DNA of 21,690 bases from NCBI GenBank assembly GCA_964591605.1, contig CAZQEN010000092.1, positions 1 to 21,690 of the forward strand. The letters run 5' to 3'. This document shows positions 8,158 through 16,523 of the stretch, in pieces. Position 1 is the first letter of the stretch; each line of letters begins with the position of its first letter. A model generated the notes under the pieces. It had not been told where the DNA came from. It saw only the letters and a program-made list of their open reading frames with translations, and did no database searches. Made by a program: the position numbers and the translations under genes. Origin of the DNA: CAYLLT01 sp964591605 (lineage in GTDB: Bacteria > Planctomycetota > Phycisphaerae > UBA1845 > PWPN01).

Positions 8158-10334
8158 ATCTGCGGGCCGGCCAGGCACTCGAGGAACTCGGGCAGGTCGT
8201 CGGCGTTGACTTTCGAGTCGCCGTTGAGGTCGGCCTGCTCACACCCCGATTGAATGCTCGACAATCCCGAAAAGCACTGCTGCAGCAGCCCAAAGTCGCT
8301 GAGATCCACGTCGCCGTCGCGATCGAAATCGCTGTCCACCCGTCGCAGCGCGAACTCAACATCGATCCAGTTGAGATTGAAGCCGCCCGCGTTGATGAAG
8401 ACCCGCAGATGGTGTGTGCCCGCGGTGAGCTGCAGATCGGGGATCAGCACCTTCTGCCAGACCTGCGGGCCGCCCGTAGCCGGCACACCGACGGGCCCCG
8501 CCAGCGCTGCTCCGTCCAGTTGGAGGCTCACAGAACCACCCGCTGCGGCCGCGGCCGCGCGCAGGCCCGCGGCGTAAACACCCGTTTCCGTGACACTCAC
8601 CGAATACTCCATCCATTCGCCCGCTGCGGTCGCCGTGACGTCAAACCCGCTGCCCGCATCGGAGGTGGACTCGATGTCCACATCCTCGCTGCGGTAGGCG
8701 CCGCCGCTGTTTCCCGCGGTCGTGTCGTGATAAGCCACGCCCTCGCCGCCCAGGTCGTACTCTTCGGCCTGGATCACGCCCGGGACGGGTGCGGGCGTGC
8801 CGTGGTATGGGGTGGGGCCTCCGGATTTCAGGTGGAGTACCCAGTCGTTGCTGTCGGGCGCGGTGAACGATGGCCCGCCCGCCGCGGGCTGGACGACACC
8901 CGTCCGCGGGTTGAACCATCGGGCCGTATACGCCCCGGGCAGGCTGGAGACGCTCGTAGTGCCGCCGGTCATGAGATAGACGACATATTCATCGCCTGAG
9001 CGCGCGCAGCACCAGCCGCTGGTCACCAGGTTGTCGGCCGGCACCATCCCCTGCAGGTTCACAGACAGATCGCCGATAAACTTGTTCAGGAACCCCAGGT
9101 ACCGCATCCGGTCGGTGACATCCTGCGAACGAAGGACGTTGTAGTCGCCCAGCGTGTAGTGGAAATAGCTGATATGCGCCGCCGCGGTGAGACAGGCCCA
9201 CCCTTTCCTGCGGGCATCGTCCGGAGAGAGGTCAGTACCTCCTGCATCGTTATCGGCGATCAGCGGCTGCGGCAGCACGGCCGGGATGTCATTGGCCCAC
9301 TGGTAGAGCAGGTCGCGATGCGTCCCCGTCGGCGTATGGCCGTCGGTCTCATTCGGGGCGGTGGCAAAGAAATTGGGGCGCTGACCGGCCGTATGCTGAT
9401 GGTCGGGAAAGTCGGGTCCTGCACAGATGTGGTTGTAACCCCGCGTCGAAAACTCGTACGTCTTGATGTAACTGCCCATCTGCATCGCCCAGTCGTTCAC
9501 CGGCGGCGGGCGGTCCGGGTAGATCTGACCGTCATAGTAGTAATTGGGCTCGTTGCTCACCTCCCAGATGATGTTGGGCAGATCGCCGAAGGTGTCGATG
9601 ATCTTGCGCACCAGGGCGGTGTGCCGCTGCCACGCCACGCTCGACGTATTCGTCGAATGCCATTCAGCTCCGGTGTTGACTGCCACCCCGTTGACGTTCA
9701 TGCCCGGCGACAGAAAGTCGTATTTGCGGTGCCAGGGCAGCTCGACGTTGTTGATGTGCCAACTGTCCAGCATGCAGGTCTGGACGACAATACCCTTGTC
9801 GCGGGCATATTCGAGCACGCTCCGGACGTAATCGAAGTGCGCCTGGTTGAACTGGTCGAGGTCGACCTGCGGAAACGTGAAGCCGTCCCCCGAGACCGTG
9901 CCGACACGCAAGTAGGGAATGCTCTCGTACGAGGCCAGATCACCGTAGCCCTGCAGAAGGCTGACCACCAGACGGCAGTAGTTGATGCCCTGAGCGGCCG
10001 CCTTGTCGAGGAACTCGGTCATGTACGGGTACAGAGGGTCATTCCGGATGGTGAAGGTGCCCAGCCCCGGATAGTAGCCCACCGGGTACCACGGCTGGCC
10101 GTCCATGAGAAAGTGACGGGGGTCCTGCGGGTCGAGTTGCGGGCGGGAGGTGATCGCTGTCGCCACCGGCGCCTGCGATACGGGAGCGGGACGCACTACT
10201 CCCGGCTCACCATCGATACCGCTGTTGGGGGTCGGCGCCGCACCTGCATCCGCGAAAGCCGCCGCCGATCCCGCTGCTGACCACGCCACCCAGCCCAACA
10301 CCGAAAGCCAGAACATCACGGGCAATCGACTCAT
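8133..10334 (-). CDS. Secreted glycosidase-like protein (DUF4038-like barrel, collagen-binding-like domain, CBM6, dockerin-like)
   Basis: This gene encodes 733 residues from the ATG at 10332-10334, with AAAGGGAG about 11 bases upstream. The signal peptide is MSRLPVMFWLSVLGWVAWSA and following residues. A TIM barrel runs from about 65 (DPRHFLMDGQPWYPVGYYP) to 415. It contains IIWEVSNEP with Glu262, the usual acid/base position in clan GH-A, and a later LIADNDAGG (D361, D363) where a nucleophile Glu would be expected. Residues 419-506 match the 'putative collagen-binding' domain that often follows DUF4038 barrels (RWFNPRTG, DSNDWVLHL). Residues 516-663 are a good CBM6 (VIQAEEYD, GEWMEYSV, FNLNWIDV). 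Residues 665-733 are dockerin-like. The family suggests hydrolysis of a plant or algal polysaccharide outside the cell. A longer ORF reading from 10574 adds a sequence with no signal peptide and was not used. Confidence 0.88.
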   Translation of the reverse strand: MSRLPVMFWLSVLGWVAWSAAGSAAAFADAGAAPTPNSGIDGEPGVVRPAPVSQAPVATAITSRPQLDPQDPRHFLMDGQPWYPVGYYPGLGTFTIRNDPLYPYMTEFLDKAAAQGINYCRLVVSLLQGYGDLASYESIPYLRVGTVSGDGFTFPQVDLDQFNQAHFDYVRSVLEYARDKGIVVQTCMLDSWHINNVELPWHRKYDFLSPGMNVNGVAVNTGAEWHSTNTSSVAWQRHTALVRKIIDTFGDLPNIIWEVSNEPNYYYDGQIYPDRPPPVNDWAMQMGSYIKTYEFSTRGYNHICAGPDFPDHQHTAGQRPNFFATAPNETDGHTPTGTHRDLLYQWANDIPAVLPQPLIADNDAGGTDLSPDDARRKGWACLTAAAHISYFHYTLGDYNVLRSQDVTDRMRYLGFLNKFIGDLSVNLQGMVPADNLVTSGWCCARSGDEYVVYLMTGGTTSVSSLPGAYTARWFNPRTGVVQPAAGGPSFTAPDSNDWVLHLKSGGPTPYHGTPAPVPGVIQAEEYDLGGEGVAYHDTTAGNSGGAYRSEDVDIESTSDAGSGFDVTATAAGEWMEYSVSVTETGVYAAGLRAAAAAAGGSVSLQLDGAALAGPVGVPATGGPQVWQKVLIPDLQLTAGTHHLRVFINAGGFNLNWIDVEFALRRVDSDFDRDGDVDLSDFGLLQQCFSGLSSIQSGCEQADLNGDSKVNADDLPEFLECLAGPQIQSPCALP

Positions 10335-10592
10335 GGATCCGATCGCTCCCTTTCTCGTGAACGCCGCTGCGGGGACAGCCGGGCGCCGATCCCGCCCCGT
10401 CCTGAGGAGGCAGTCCGGCCCCGAACGCGCGCAGCCGAGATCGCTCCGCATTCTGGCTCTCGTGTCGAAGTGAACCTGAAAATCAGGTCGCCGGGGGCAT
10501 CCGGTCACAACCGCACACTCGCCGCCGCCGACCGCTCCGCTGTACGATCCATCCGGGGGACCTTGGGCGCCCATCTTACCAGATTGCTCAGG

Positions 10593-10628
10593 ATATGTTG
10601 AGTCTTTTCTGCAAAGAAGTAAACATAT
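10593..10628. promoter_or_regulatory. Interrupted dyad ATATGTT...AACATAT upstream of the 8133-10334 gene
   Basis: ATATGTT (10593-10599) and AACATAT (10622-10628) are exact inverted repeats 22 bp apart, with a further imperfect inner dyad. The site lies in AT-rich DNA about 260 bp upstream of the minus-strand start at 10334. It could be an operator or part of the promoter region. I found no strong minus-strand -35/-10 pair here. Confidence 0.35.
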
Positions 10629-10842
10629 TCATGATCCAAGATGATCGGGCTTGAGCCGTGCGAACGCGAGAAGCACACTCCTGCTGACACGATCCCCGAC
10701 GCCAATCCTGCAAAGCGGACGGTCTTTCTTGTCCCGACGGAGCGAAAACCGGAGCAAACAGGCGTGTTGCGGGAAAGGGCCGTGGCGATGCCATATTGGC
10801 TCATCGCGGCGGCGAAATCAGTTGTCTCCGGGAGGATTAGAC

Positions 10843-10872
10843 TTGACAAATGGGCCCGAAAGACGATACCAT
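10843..10872 (+). promoter_or_regulatory. Sigma70-type promoter for the PEP-CTERM gene
   Basis: TTGACA (10843-10848) is a perfect -35 box. An 18-bp spacer leads to TACCAT (10867-10872), which matches four of six -10 positions. The start codon is about 110 bp downstream. The remaining part of 10335-10989 holds no gene I can support. Confidence 0.5.
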
Positions 10873-10977
10873 CGGGGTCGGAGTGGAGAAGGGCAAGCAT
10901 GTCCGGCCAGCTTCTCCTCTTGTCTGACGATTTCACTCTTTAGCCCACAGCCCATTGGGCAACGTTTCAAAACGATC

Positions 10978-10983
10978 AGGAGG
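10978..10983 (+). promoter_or_regulatory. Consensus AGGAGG ribosome binding site
   Basis: AGGAGG lies six bases before the ATG at 10990. It fixes this start over upstream in-frame ATGs, the first at 10651, which would put a non-signal sequence before the signal peptide. Confidence 0.8.
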
Positions 10984-10989
10984 TGCGAG

Positions 10990-11742
10990 ATGGTTAGGCA
11001 TTTATGCGTTGCACTGGTCGTGTCCTGCGCCGCGTGTGCTTCGTCTGCCAGTGCATTGGTTTTAACGACGACGGGCGACGTCAGCGTGGACCGCAACGCC
11101 CCGGCAACGAATTTCGACGGCCTTCAACTCCAGGTCCAGACGCAGGGCGGCGGGACGTCGAATCCGCGCAAAATGGGTTTCGTCCAGTTCACGCTCGGAA
11201 ACACCCAGGCCGCGTCGGTGAGGTTGAGCGCCAGGACCGCCGGCGGGACGAATGGCTCGAGGTTCGTTGGCGGGTATATGTTCGCCAAGGCGTTCAGCTT
11301 CGACCAGACGACGCTCACGTACAACAACTCCTTCCTGAGCGCCATGCCGGGCGGAACGGTCACACTCGCGGACGTGACGAGCTACATTGCGAGCCAGGGC
11401 TGGACGCAGCTCGATCCGGGTGACGGGACCAATGTGCTGTTCCAGCTTGGTCAGGGCGTTGCGGATACGGTTTTTGACACAAGTGGACTCCCGGCCCTGG
11501 AGACGGATCTCAAGAACTTCTACAACGCCAACCTGGGCAGTACCATCAGCCTCCTGTTCGTATCCAGCGCGCCGATCAACGGGAATCAAATGAACTGGCG
11601 TGACATGGAAAACGCCGCCGTTCAGGTTCCACCGGTACCACCGTATTTCCAGCTGGCGGTGGTGGAGGTGCCCGAGCCGGCCGCCGCGGTTCTGCTGGCG
11701 ATGGGTGCGCTGCTCGTGCGGCCTCGCCGCAGGACGTGCTGA
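10990..11742 (+). CDS. PEP-CTERM surface protein with DNRLRE-like beta domain
   Basis: This gene encodes 250 residues. It starts with the signal peptide MVRHLCVALVVSCAACASSA and ends in a PEP-CTERM sorting signal: VPEP, then a short hydrophobic segment AAAVLLAMGALLV and a basic tail RPRRRTC. Such proteins are recognised by an exosortase and attached to or released at the cell surface; no exosortase is in the window. The middle (about residues 22-215) resembles the beta-rich DNRLRE type of extracellular domain (VDRNAPATNFDG, RKMGFVQFTLG, YMFAKAFSFDQTTLTYNN). The same type is visible in the N-terminal part of the gene at 14460-16484, where KVMDFDQTTATYLN matches. It is the only plus-strand structural gene between two minus-strand blocks and has its own promoter and terminator. 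No catalytic motif is seen. Confidence 0.85.
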   Translation: MVRHLCVALVVSCAACASSASALVLTTTGDVSVDRNAPATNFDGLQLQVQTQGGGTSNPRKMGFVQFTLGNTQAASVRLSARTAGGTNGSRFVGGYMFAKAFSFDQTTLTYNNSFLSAMPGGTVTLADVTSYIASQGWTQLDPGDGTNVLFQLGQGVADTVFDTSGLPALETDLKNFYNANLGSTISLLFVSSAPINGNQMNWRDMENAAVQVPPVPPYFQLAVVEVPEPAAAVLLAMGALLVRPRRRTC

Positions 11743-11792
11743 CGGGCACAGGAAAACTCCTATACCCTGTGTCAAAGAGTGAATTCCATCCG

Positions 11793-11814
11793 ACGCCTCG
11801 ATCAGTCGAGGCGT
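11793..11814 (+). terminator. Rho-independent-like terminator of the PEP-CTERM gene
   Basis: ACGCCTCGA (11793-11801) and TCGAGGCGT (11806-11814) form a perfect 9-bp stem around the tetraloop TCAG. On the plus strand it is followed by TTCCTC, a short T-rich stretch. It lies 50 bp after the stop at 11742. The minus-strand operon from the other side ends at 11921, so the stem might also act on it, but no T-run follows on that strand. Confidence 0.6.
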
Positions 11815-11920
11815 TTCCTCTGGGATCTCCCGCGGAAGCCCGCATGCCTGCAATCGGTTGAATCGTGTCCTGTGAAGGGTCGGCCCGTCGCGTGGCCCCG
11901 TGGAAAAGCTGTCGCCGACA

Positions 11921-14416
11921 TCATCGCCGGATGTGCAGCACCCAGTCGTTCGCATCGGGTGCTTTGAAGACCGGTCCGCTTGGCCCGGGTAACTGCTCCG
12001 CCGTGCGGGGGTTGAACCACGTTGCGGTGCAGCGTTCCGGCAGGTTCTTGACCGTCGTCTCGCCGCCGGTGATCAGATAAACGACGTACTCCTCACCGGG
12101 CCGGGCCAGGCACCAGCCGTTGGAGACCAGTTCATCGGATGGAACCATCCCGCGCAGGTTCACCGACAGATCCCGGATAAACTTCGGCACGAATCCCAGG
12201 TATTTCATGCCCTCAATGACGCCGCGGCTGCGGACGGTTTCGAGATCGCCCATCCGGAACTCGAAATAACTGGTGTGCCCGCCGGCGGTCAGCACCGCCC
12301 ATCCCTTTTGCCGCACGCCGGTTACATCCAGGCCGCTCCGGCCGGCGTCGTTGTCGGAGATCAGCGGGGCTCGCGGCTGCAAGGTGCGGGCCTGGCCGGC
12401 CAGATCGCGATGGGCGCCTGCCGGCGTGTGCCCGTCCTTTTCCTCAACCTGCGTCATGAACCAGTCGGGGCGCTGACCCGCCACGTGCTGGTGATCAGGC
12501 AGGTCGACACCCACGCACAGGTGGTTATACCCACGGGTCTTCGCCTCATACGTCTTGAGATGTCTGCCGATCTGAATCGCCCAGTCGTTCGTCGTCTTTC
12601 CAGCCACCTCCGCGTCGGCGCCGTCGTAGTAGGGCCGCGGTTCGTTGCTCACTTCCCAGACGATGTTGGGCTGATCGGCCAATCGATCCACCACCGCCTC
12701 GATCAAGCGGGTGTGCCGCTTCCAGACGGGGCTCTGGGGGTCGGTCGAGTGCCAGGCATCCTCACCGTCGGCGTCGACGCCGTTGATGTTGTTGGCGCCG
12801 GCGTAGAAGTCGAACTTGAGATCCCACTGCCGCGGTTTGGACTTGAAGTGCTTGTTGTGCCAACTGTCGAGAATGCAGAGCTGCACCACGATGCCTTTTG
12901 ACCGCGCGTGCTGGATCAGCCCTCGCCAGAAGCTGAAGTGCTCGTCGTTCCAGGCATCGAGGTCAAACTTGTTTCCGCCGTCGGCCGCGCCAGGCACATT
13001 CGACCGTTTGAAAACCATCGTCTGGTTCGCGTTTTCGAGAATCGGCTGTCCGAACGAGAACACCGTGCGATAGTAGTTCAGCCCACTCGCGGCGAGCTGC
13101 TCGTGCAGCGCCCGGTAAAAGGCCTGGCGATCCTGGCCGGGCGGCTGGGCGATCATCGACGAGAGCCGCGGATAATAGCCGCACGGGTAAAACCGCTCCG
13201 CGTGCATGACCAGCCAGCGCGGGTCCTGCGGGTCGAGCTGAGGCATGCCGGCCGGGGGGACGCGCGGCGGCCTGATGCTGATCCCCGGGCTGTCCGCGTC
13301 CTGCCAGCCCCACGCTTGGCCAATGACCCTCACCGCGTCATCGGGGGCGATCAGATCGATCCCCGCCAGCCTGTCTTTGCCCTGAAGCCGGGTGGCCATC
13401 ACCGTCCCGGTCATCTCATCGAGCTGGCCGCGCCAGGCGGAGCGCCGGGCCGTGTAAGGCGAGCCGCGGACGCGCAGGCTGGCCCGGCGCAATTCGGTGT
13501 CGTCGCGCGAGCCCAGAAAGAACTCGAGCTGCGGCCAGGGGCCCACCCCTTCGCCACTCTGCAGAACGAGCAGCGTTGACTGGCCCGTCGGATTGTGCGG
13601 GCCCCGCCAGATCGGGCACATCGGGCGGCGCCAGCGGCGATCCTTCATCTGATACGTGTAACCGTCCACCAGCGACACGAATACGTCCGTGGAGCCACGG
13701 GACGTGTCGATGGCGATCAGATCTCCCTGCCCGCGGCGCGGCTCATTCTGGATCGGCGGCTGGCCCATGTTCGCCTCGCACACGTACAGGGTTCCGTCGA
13801 TGGGGCTCAGGTCGATGTTCGGCTCGTCGTTATGAACCGTCGCACCGACGTACGTGTTCAGAATCCGGCGGAGGTCCAGGTCGACCTCGTAGACGTGAGC
13901 CCGCGACTGGTCGTCGCGATAGTGTGGGTCGGCCCCCAGGAACAGGCTGCGGTGATAGCTGCTGTACCGGATATTCGCAAGCCGCGTATAGGGCCCCACC
14001 TGTGCGGGCGCACCCGGCAGCAGCGAGCTGAGCGTCGCCGATCGGACCGCGTTGCCCTGTGCATCGAGCTCCGCAATGCGAATGTCGGTGGAATGCTGTT
14101 TGACCGCACCGACCTGGCGCGGAAACGCCTGGGCGACATAAAGGCGGGCGTCGTTGTTTGAAGGCGTGCCCGAAAACGTCAGTGAGACCCAGCCGGTGCT
14201 GGCCGGGTCCTTGAGGTCCACGCCGCTCAGCAGCGTGGCCATGAGCTCGCCGTCGCTCTCGCGCAGGGCAACGAGCGAAGCGTCCGACGTCCTGATCGCG
14301 TAGACCCAGTCGGTCTCGAAGCCGTTGTTCACGACCGCCGATACCGGGGATCTGCATAAACCAGCGAGCAGAAGCGCCGGGACCCATGCGGTCAGCCCGC
14401 CACGCCGCAATGACAT
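11921..14416 (-). CDS. Secreted propeller-like/DUF4038-like glycosidase without dockerin
   Basis: This gene encodes 831 residues from the ATG at 14414-14416, with AAGGAGGAG about 11 bases upstream. After a signal peptide, VVNNGFETDWVYAIRT opens the shared NGFN/NGFE domain (about 30-385), with SLTFSGTPSNNDARLYVA and IRYSSYHRSLFLGAD. The barrel starts at about 390 with PQLDPQDPRW, as in the gene at 8133-10334. It has KGIVVQLCILDSWH, IVWEVSNEP with Glu592, and PLISDNDAGR with D688 and D690. The C-terminal collagen-binding-like domain (ATWFNPRTAEQLPGPSGPVF, then DWVLHIRR) closes the protein. There is no CBM6 and no dockerin-like end, unlike the related genes. It is probably the last gene of a four-gene minus-strand operon, 43 bp after its neighbour. 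The likely role is extracellular carbohydrate cleavage, substrate unknown. Confidence 0.88.
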   Translation of the reverse strand: MSLRRGGLTAWVPALLLAGLCRSPVSAVVNNGFETDWVYAIRTSDASLVALRESDGELMATLLSGVDLKDPASTGWVSLTFSGTPSNNDARLYVAQAFPRQVGAVKQHSTDIRIAELDAQGNAVRSATLSSLLPGAPAQVGPYTRLANIRYSSYHRSLFLGADPHYRDDQSRAHVYEVDLDLRRILNTYVGATVHNDEPNIDLSPIDGTLYVCEANMGQPPIQNEPRRGQGDLIAIDTSRGSTDVFVSLVDGYTYQMKDRRWRRPMCPIWRGPHNPTGQSTLLVLQSGEGVGPWPQLEFFLGSRDDTELRRASLRVRGSPYTARRSAWRGQLDEMTGTVMATRLQGKDRLAGIDLIAPDDAVRVIGQAWGWQDADSPGISIRPPRVPPAGMPQLDPQDPRWLVMHAERFYPCGYYPRLSSMIAQPPGQDRQAFYRALHEQLAASGLNYYRTVFSFGQPILENANQTMVFKRSNVPGAADGGNKFDLDAWNDEHFSFWRGLIQHARSKGIVVQLCILDSWHNKHFKSKPRQWDLKFDFYAGANNINGVDADGEDAWHSTDPQSPVWKRHTRLIEAVVDRLADQPNIVWEVSNEPRPYYDGADAEVAGKTTNDWAIQIGRHLKTYEAKTRGYNHLCVGVDLPDHQHVAGQRPDWFMTQVEEKDGHTPAGAHRDLAGQARTLQPRAPLISDNDAGRSGLDVTGVRQKGWAVLTAGGHTSYFEFRMGDLETVRSRGVIEGMKYLGFVPKFIRDLSVNLRGMVPSDELVSNGWCLARPGEEYVVYLITGGETTVKNLPERCTATWFNPRTAEQLPGPSGPVFKAPDANDWVLHIRR

Positions 14417-14459
14417 TGCCGCACACTCCTCCTTGAGCTGCGGACCGGTCCGCGCTGTC

Positions 14460-15800
14460 TCAGGGCACATTGTCGCAGTTGATGTCGACCGGAACGTTGG
14501 CGCCGCCCGCGCAGGCGACAAATGTGTTGGGCTCCGGGTCCAGCGGGTCACCGAAGTCGTGCACGTCGATGTCATCGTCCCCGTCACGGTCCAGACACTC
14601 ACATCCCTCGGCCAGTGAGCCTCCCGAACCGGTGTAGCAGAGCTGGAACTCCGCGAAGTCATTCAGATCGACGTCGCCGTCCTCATCGATGTCCGCGAAT
14701 GGATCGGGACACCGCGACGGGATCAGGCTTCGTCCGATGACCGCCACTTCCTGGCCGGGCGCGAACATGCCGGCGGTGGTGAAGGCGACCCAGTCGAGCC
14801 ACACCTCCCCCGTCACGTCGGCTGTGCCCTCCATACCGAAGCCATAGCCGTAGCCGCGCCCCGACGGACCGTTGCCCGGACCGCTGAACGAGAGGACCTG
14901 CAGGGGAACCGGCAGCGGATCCCTGTCCTCGTTGACGTAGATCCTGATCGTCCGACTCCCGTTGATGCCAAAGCCGCTGGCGATGCGGATGATCGTATAA
15001 CCGCCGCTGGTGGAACCGTTATCCACGCCATTCACTCCGCGGAACGTCTCGCGAACCAGCCCCGGTAGATTGGGCCCCGGCCCGCCCCATTCCACCCGCG
15101 CCCCGCTGAACGGCGCCTGGTTCAGGTTGATACCCAGCATGGTGCCGGCAGCCGTGTTGCCGGGGACCTTGAGCCGGGCCACCAGCGTCGAGCCGAGATT
15201 GCCGTTATGCGTCCCACCCTCCCCGATGTTCGGTGCGCTGTTGGAAGTTCGGAAGTGTGTCCAGGTGTCGGCGAGATGGTCGTCCTGGATGCGCCAGGCT
15301 TTCTGATCGTACGCGTTCGAGTCGAGTGCGACCGAACCCATGGACATGTTGCCCGAGTCGCTGGTGATCTCAAAACTGCAGCCGGGCCCGCATGAATCCG
15401 CGGAGAGCGGGTCCACGTTGCCCTGGTAGAGGCTGTACACGGCCTCACCGCCCACCAGGTTGTTGATCACCGAGATGGTGCGCACCTGCGGCTGTGCCCC
15501 GAAGGTGCCGCTGCCGCACGTGGGCACAAACCGCAGATAGCCGGTGTTGGCGGTGTTCGGCGAGTTCACGGTGAACATGACGGTCTCGCTGTTGCCCGCG
15601 CTGATCGGGCCGCCGCCGGTCGGGCTGACGGACAGCCATGCGTGATTCTGCAGCGTGATGCCGTCGGCGGCCACCTCTTCCACGGTGAACGTCAGATCGG
15701 CGCCCTGCAGGTTCTTGACGGTGATCGGATAGCTTTGAGGTGTCAGCGCCGCCAGAACGTAGGCCGTCGTGGTCGGGGTGGGAGATACCTCCCACAGACA
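14460..15800 (-). repeat. Copy 1 of the duplicated 3' half (BACON-like to dockerin-like)
   Basis: This 1341-bp segment encodes the same series of domains as 16524-17873 in the same orientation. The translated copies share long identical runs, the longest seen being 36 residues (starting GGTHNGNLGSTLVARL). The match begins sharply at C-x-WEVSPTPTTTAYVLAA and runs to the stop codon. Confidence 0.85.
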
Positions 15801-16484
15801 TTCGGGCGGATTCAACTGGACGTTCAGATACGGCGTCCACGCGCCCAGGCCGGGGGCGGTTGTGTTTTCCATCGAACGCCAGCGGATCTCCTGCCCCATG
15901 ACCGGCAGAAGGTTGGTGATGGCGATGGTGATCGTCTCGCCGGGGTGCGCGTTGTAGTAGGCGGTCATGTCGAAACTTTTCCAGCCCGTCGAGTTGCCGA
16001 GCGTGTTGACGGTGCCGGAGGGCGGATCGGTCTGAGGCGGCGGCGGAACGGGGCTGATCTCCGTCCAGCCGTTGCCTGGCCGGAAGTATCCATTGGTGGG
16101 GTTGTCGTCGGGGGCATCCGTTCCGATCGTGTTGAGATACGTTGCCGTGGTCTGGTCAAAGTCCATCACCTTGGCATAGATGTTTCCGGTCACGTTCGCG
16201 TTGGCCTGCTCGCAGAAGAGATTGCAGGTGACCGCGGCCGCCGTGGTTGCCCCGAGCGTGAATTCGATGAAAGGAATCTTGAGCGGTGTTCCGCCCACGC
16301 CGCCGGAGCCTCCGCTGCGCGACACGACCAGGCGCATCGTGTTCCATGGAACATCGTCCGGACTTCCGGGGGTGGTTCTGAACAGAAAACAGTCATCATT
16401 GGCCAGAATCTGCTGGCCCCATGCCGGCCCGGCGGACAGAATCATCACCGCCCCGGCCAGGATCATGCCCCGGTCATGACGCAT
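14460..16484 (-). CDS. Secreted DNRLRE-like/BACON-like/jelly-roll-like/dockerin-like protein
   Basis: This gene encodes 674 residues from the ATG at 16482-16484, with GGAG about 8 bases upstream. A signal peptide covers residues 1-23. Residues 25-225 form a DNRLRE-like domain (LKIPFIEFTLGATTAAAVTC, KVMDFDQTTATYLN, IRWRSMENTTAPG). From Cys229 onward the protein is a close copy of the last third of its upstream neighbour. That part consists of a BACON-like domain (HAWLSVSPTGGGPISAG), a jelly-roll-like domain (LVARLKV, ARVEWGG, IRIYVNEDRDP, AGMFAPGQE), and a dockerin-like module (600-674, DIDEDGDVDLNDFAEF and DRDGDDDIDVHDFGD). No enzyme motif is visible, so an adhesive or scaffold-bound binding role is more likely. 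It lies 39 bp after the upstream gene and 43 bp before the downstream one, consistent with an operon. Confidence 0.87.
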   Translation of the reverse strand: MRHDRGMILAGAVMILSAGPAWGQQILANDDCFLFRTTPGSPDDVPWNTMRLVVSRSGGSGGVGGTPLKIPFIEFTLGATTAAAVTCNLFCEQANANVTGNIYAKVMDFDQTTATYLNTIGTDAPDDNPTNGYFRPGNGWTEISPVPPPPQTDPPSGTVNTLGNSTGWKSFDMTAYYNAHPGETITIAITNLLPVMGQEIRWRSMENTTAPGLGAWTPYLNVQLNPPECLWEVSPTPTTTAYVLAALTPQSYPITVKNLQGADLTFTVEEVAADGITLQNHAWLSVSPTGGGPISAGNSETVMFTVNSPNTANTGYLRFVPTCGSGTFGAQPQVRTISVINNLVGGEAVYSLYQGNVDPLSADSCGPGCSFEITSDSGNMSMGSVALDSNAYDQKAWRIQDDHLADTWTHFRTSNSAPNIGEGGTHNGNLGSTLVARLKVPGNTAAGTMLGINLNQAPFSGARVEWGGPGPNLPGLVRETFRGVNGVDNGSTSGGYTIIRIASGFGINGSRTIRIYVNEDRDPLPVPLQVLSFSGPGNGPSGRGYGYGFGMEGTADVTGEVWLDWVAFTTAGMFAPGQEVAVIGRSLIPSRCPDPFADIDEDGDVDLNDFAEFQLCYTGSGGSLAEGCECLDRDGDDDIDVHDFGDPLDPEPNTFVACAGGANVPVDINCDNVP

Positions 16485-16523
16485 TTCGCCATCTCCATTC
16501 CCGTGCTGCGACCGCCCTGAAAC

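Noticed and set aside
10505..10936. 143-codon open frame on the minus strand in the divergent region
   Set aside because: It covers the promoter region of two genes, lacks a good ribosome binding site and shows no domain or signal features.
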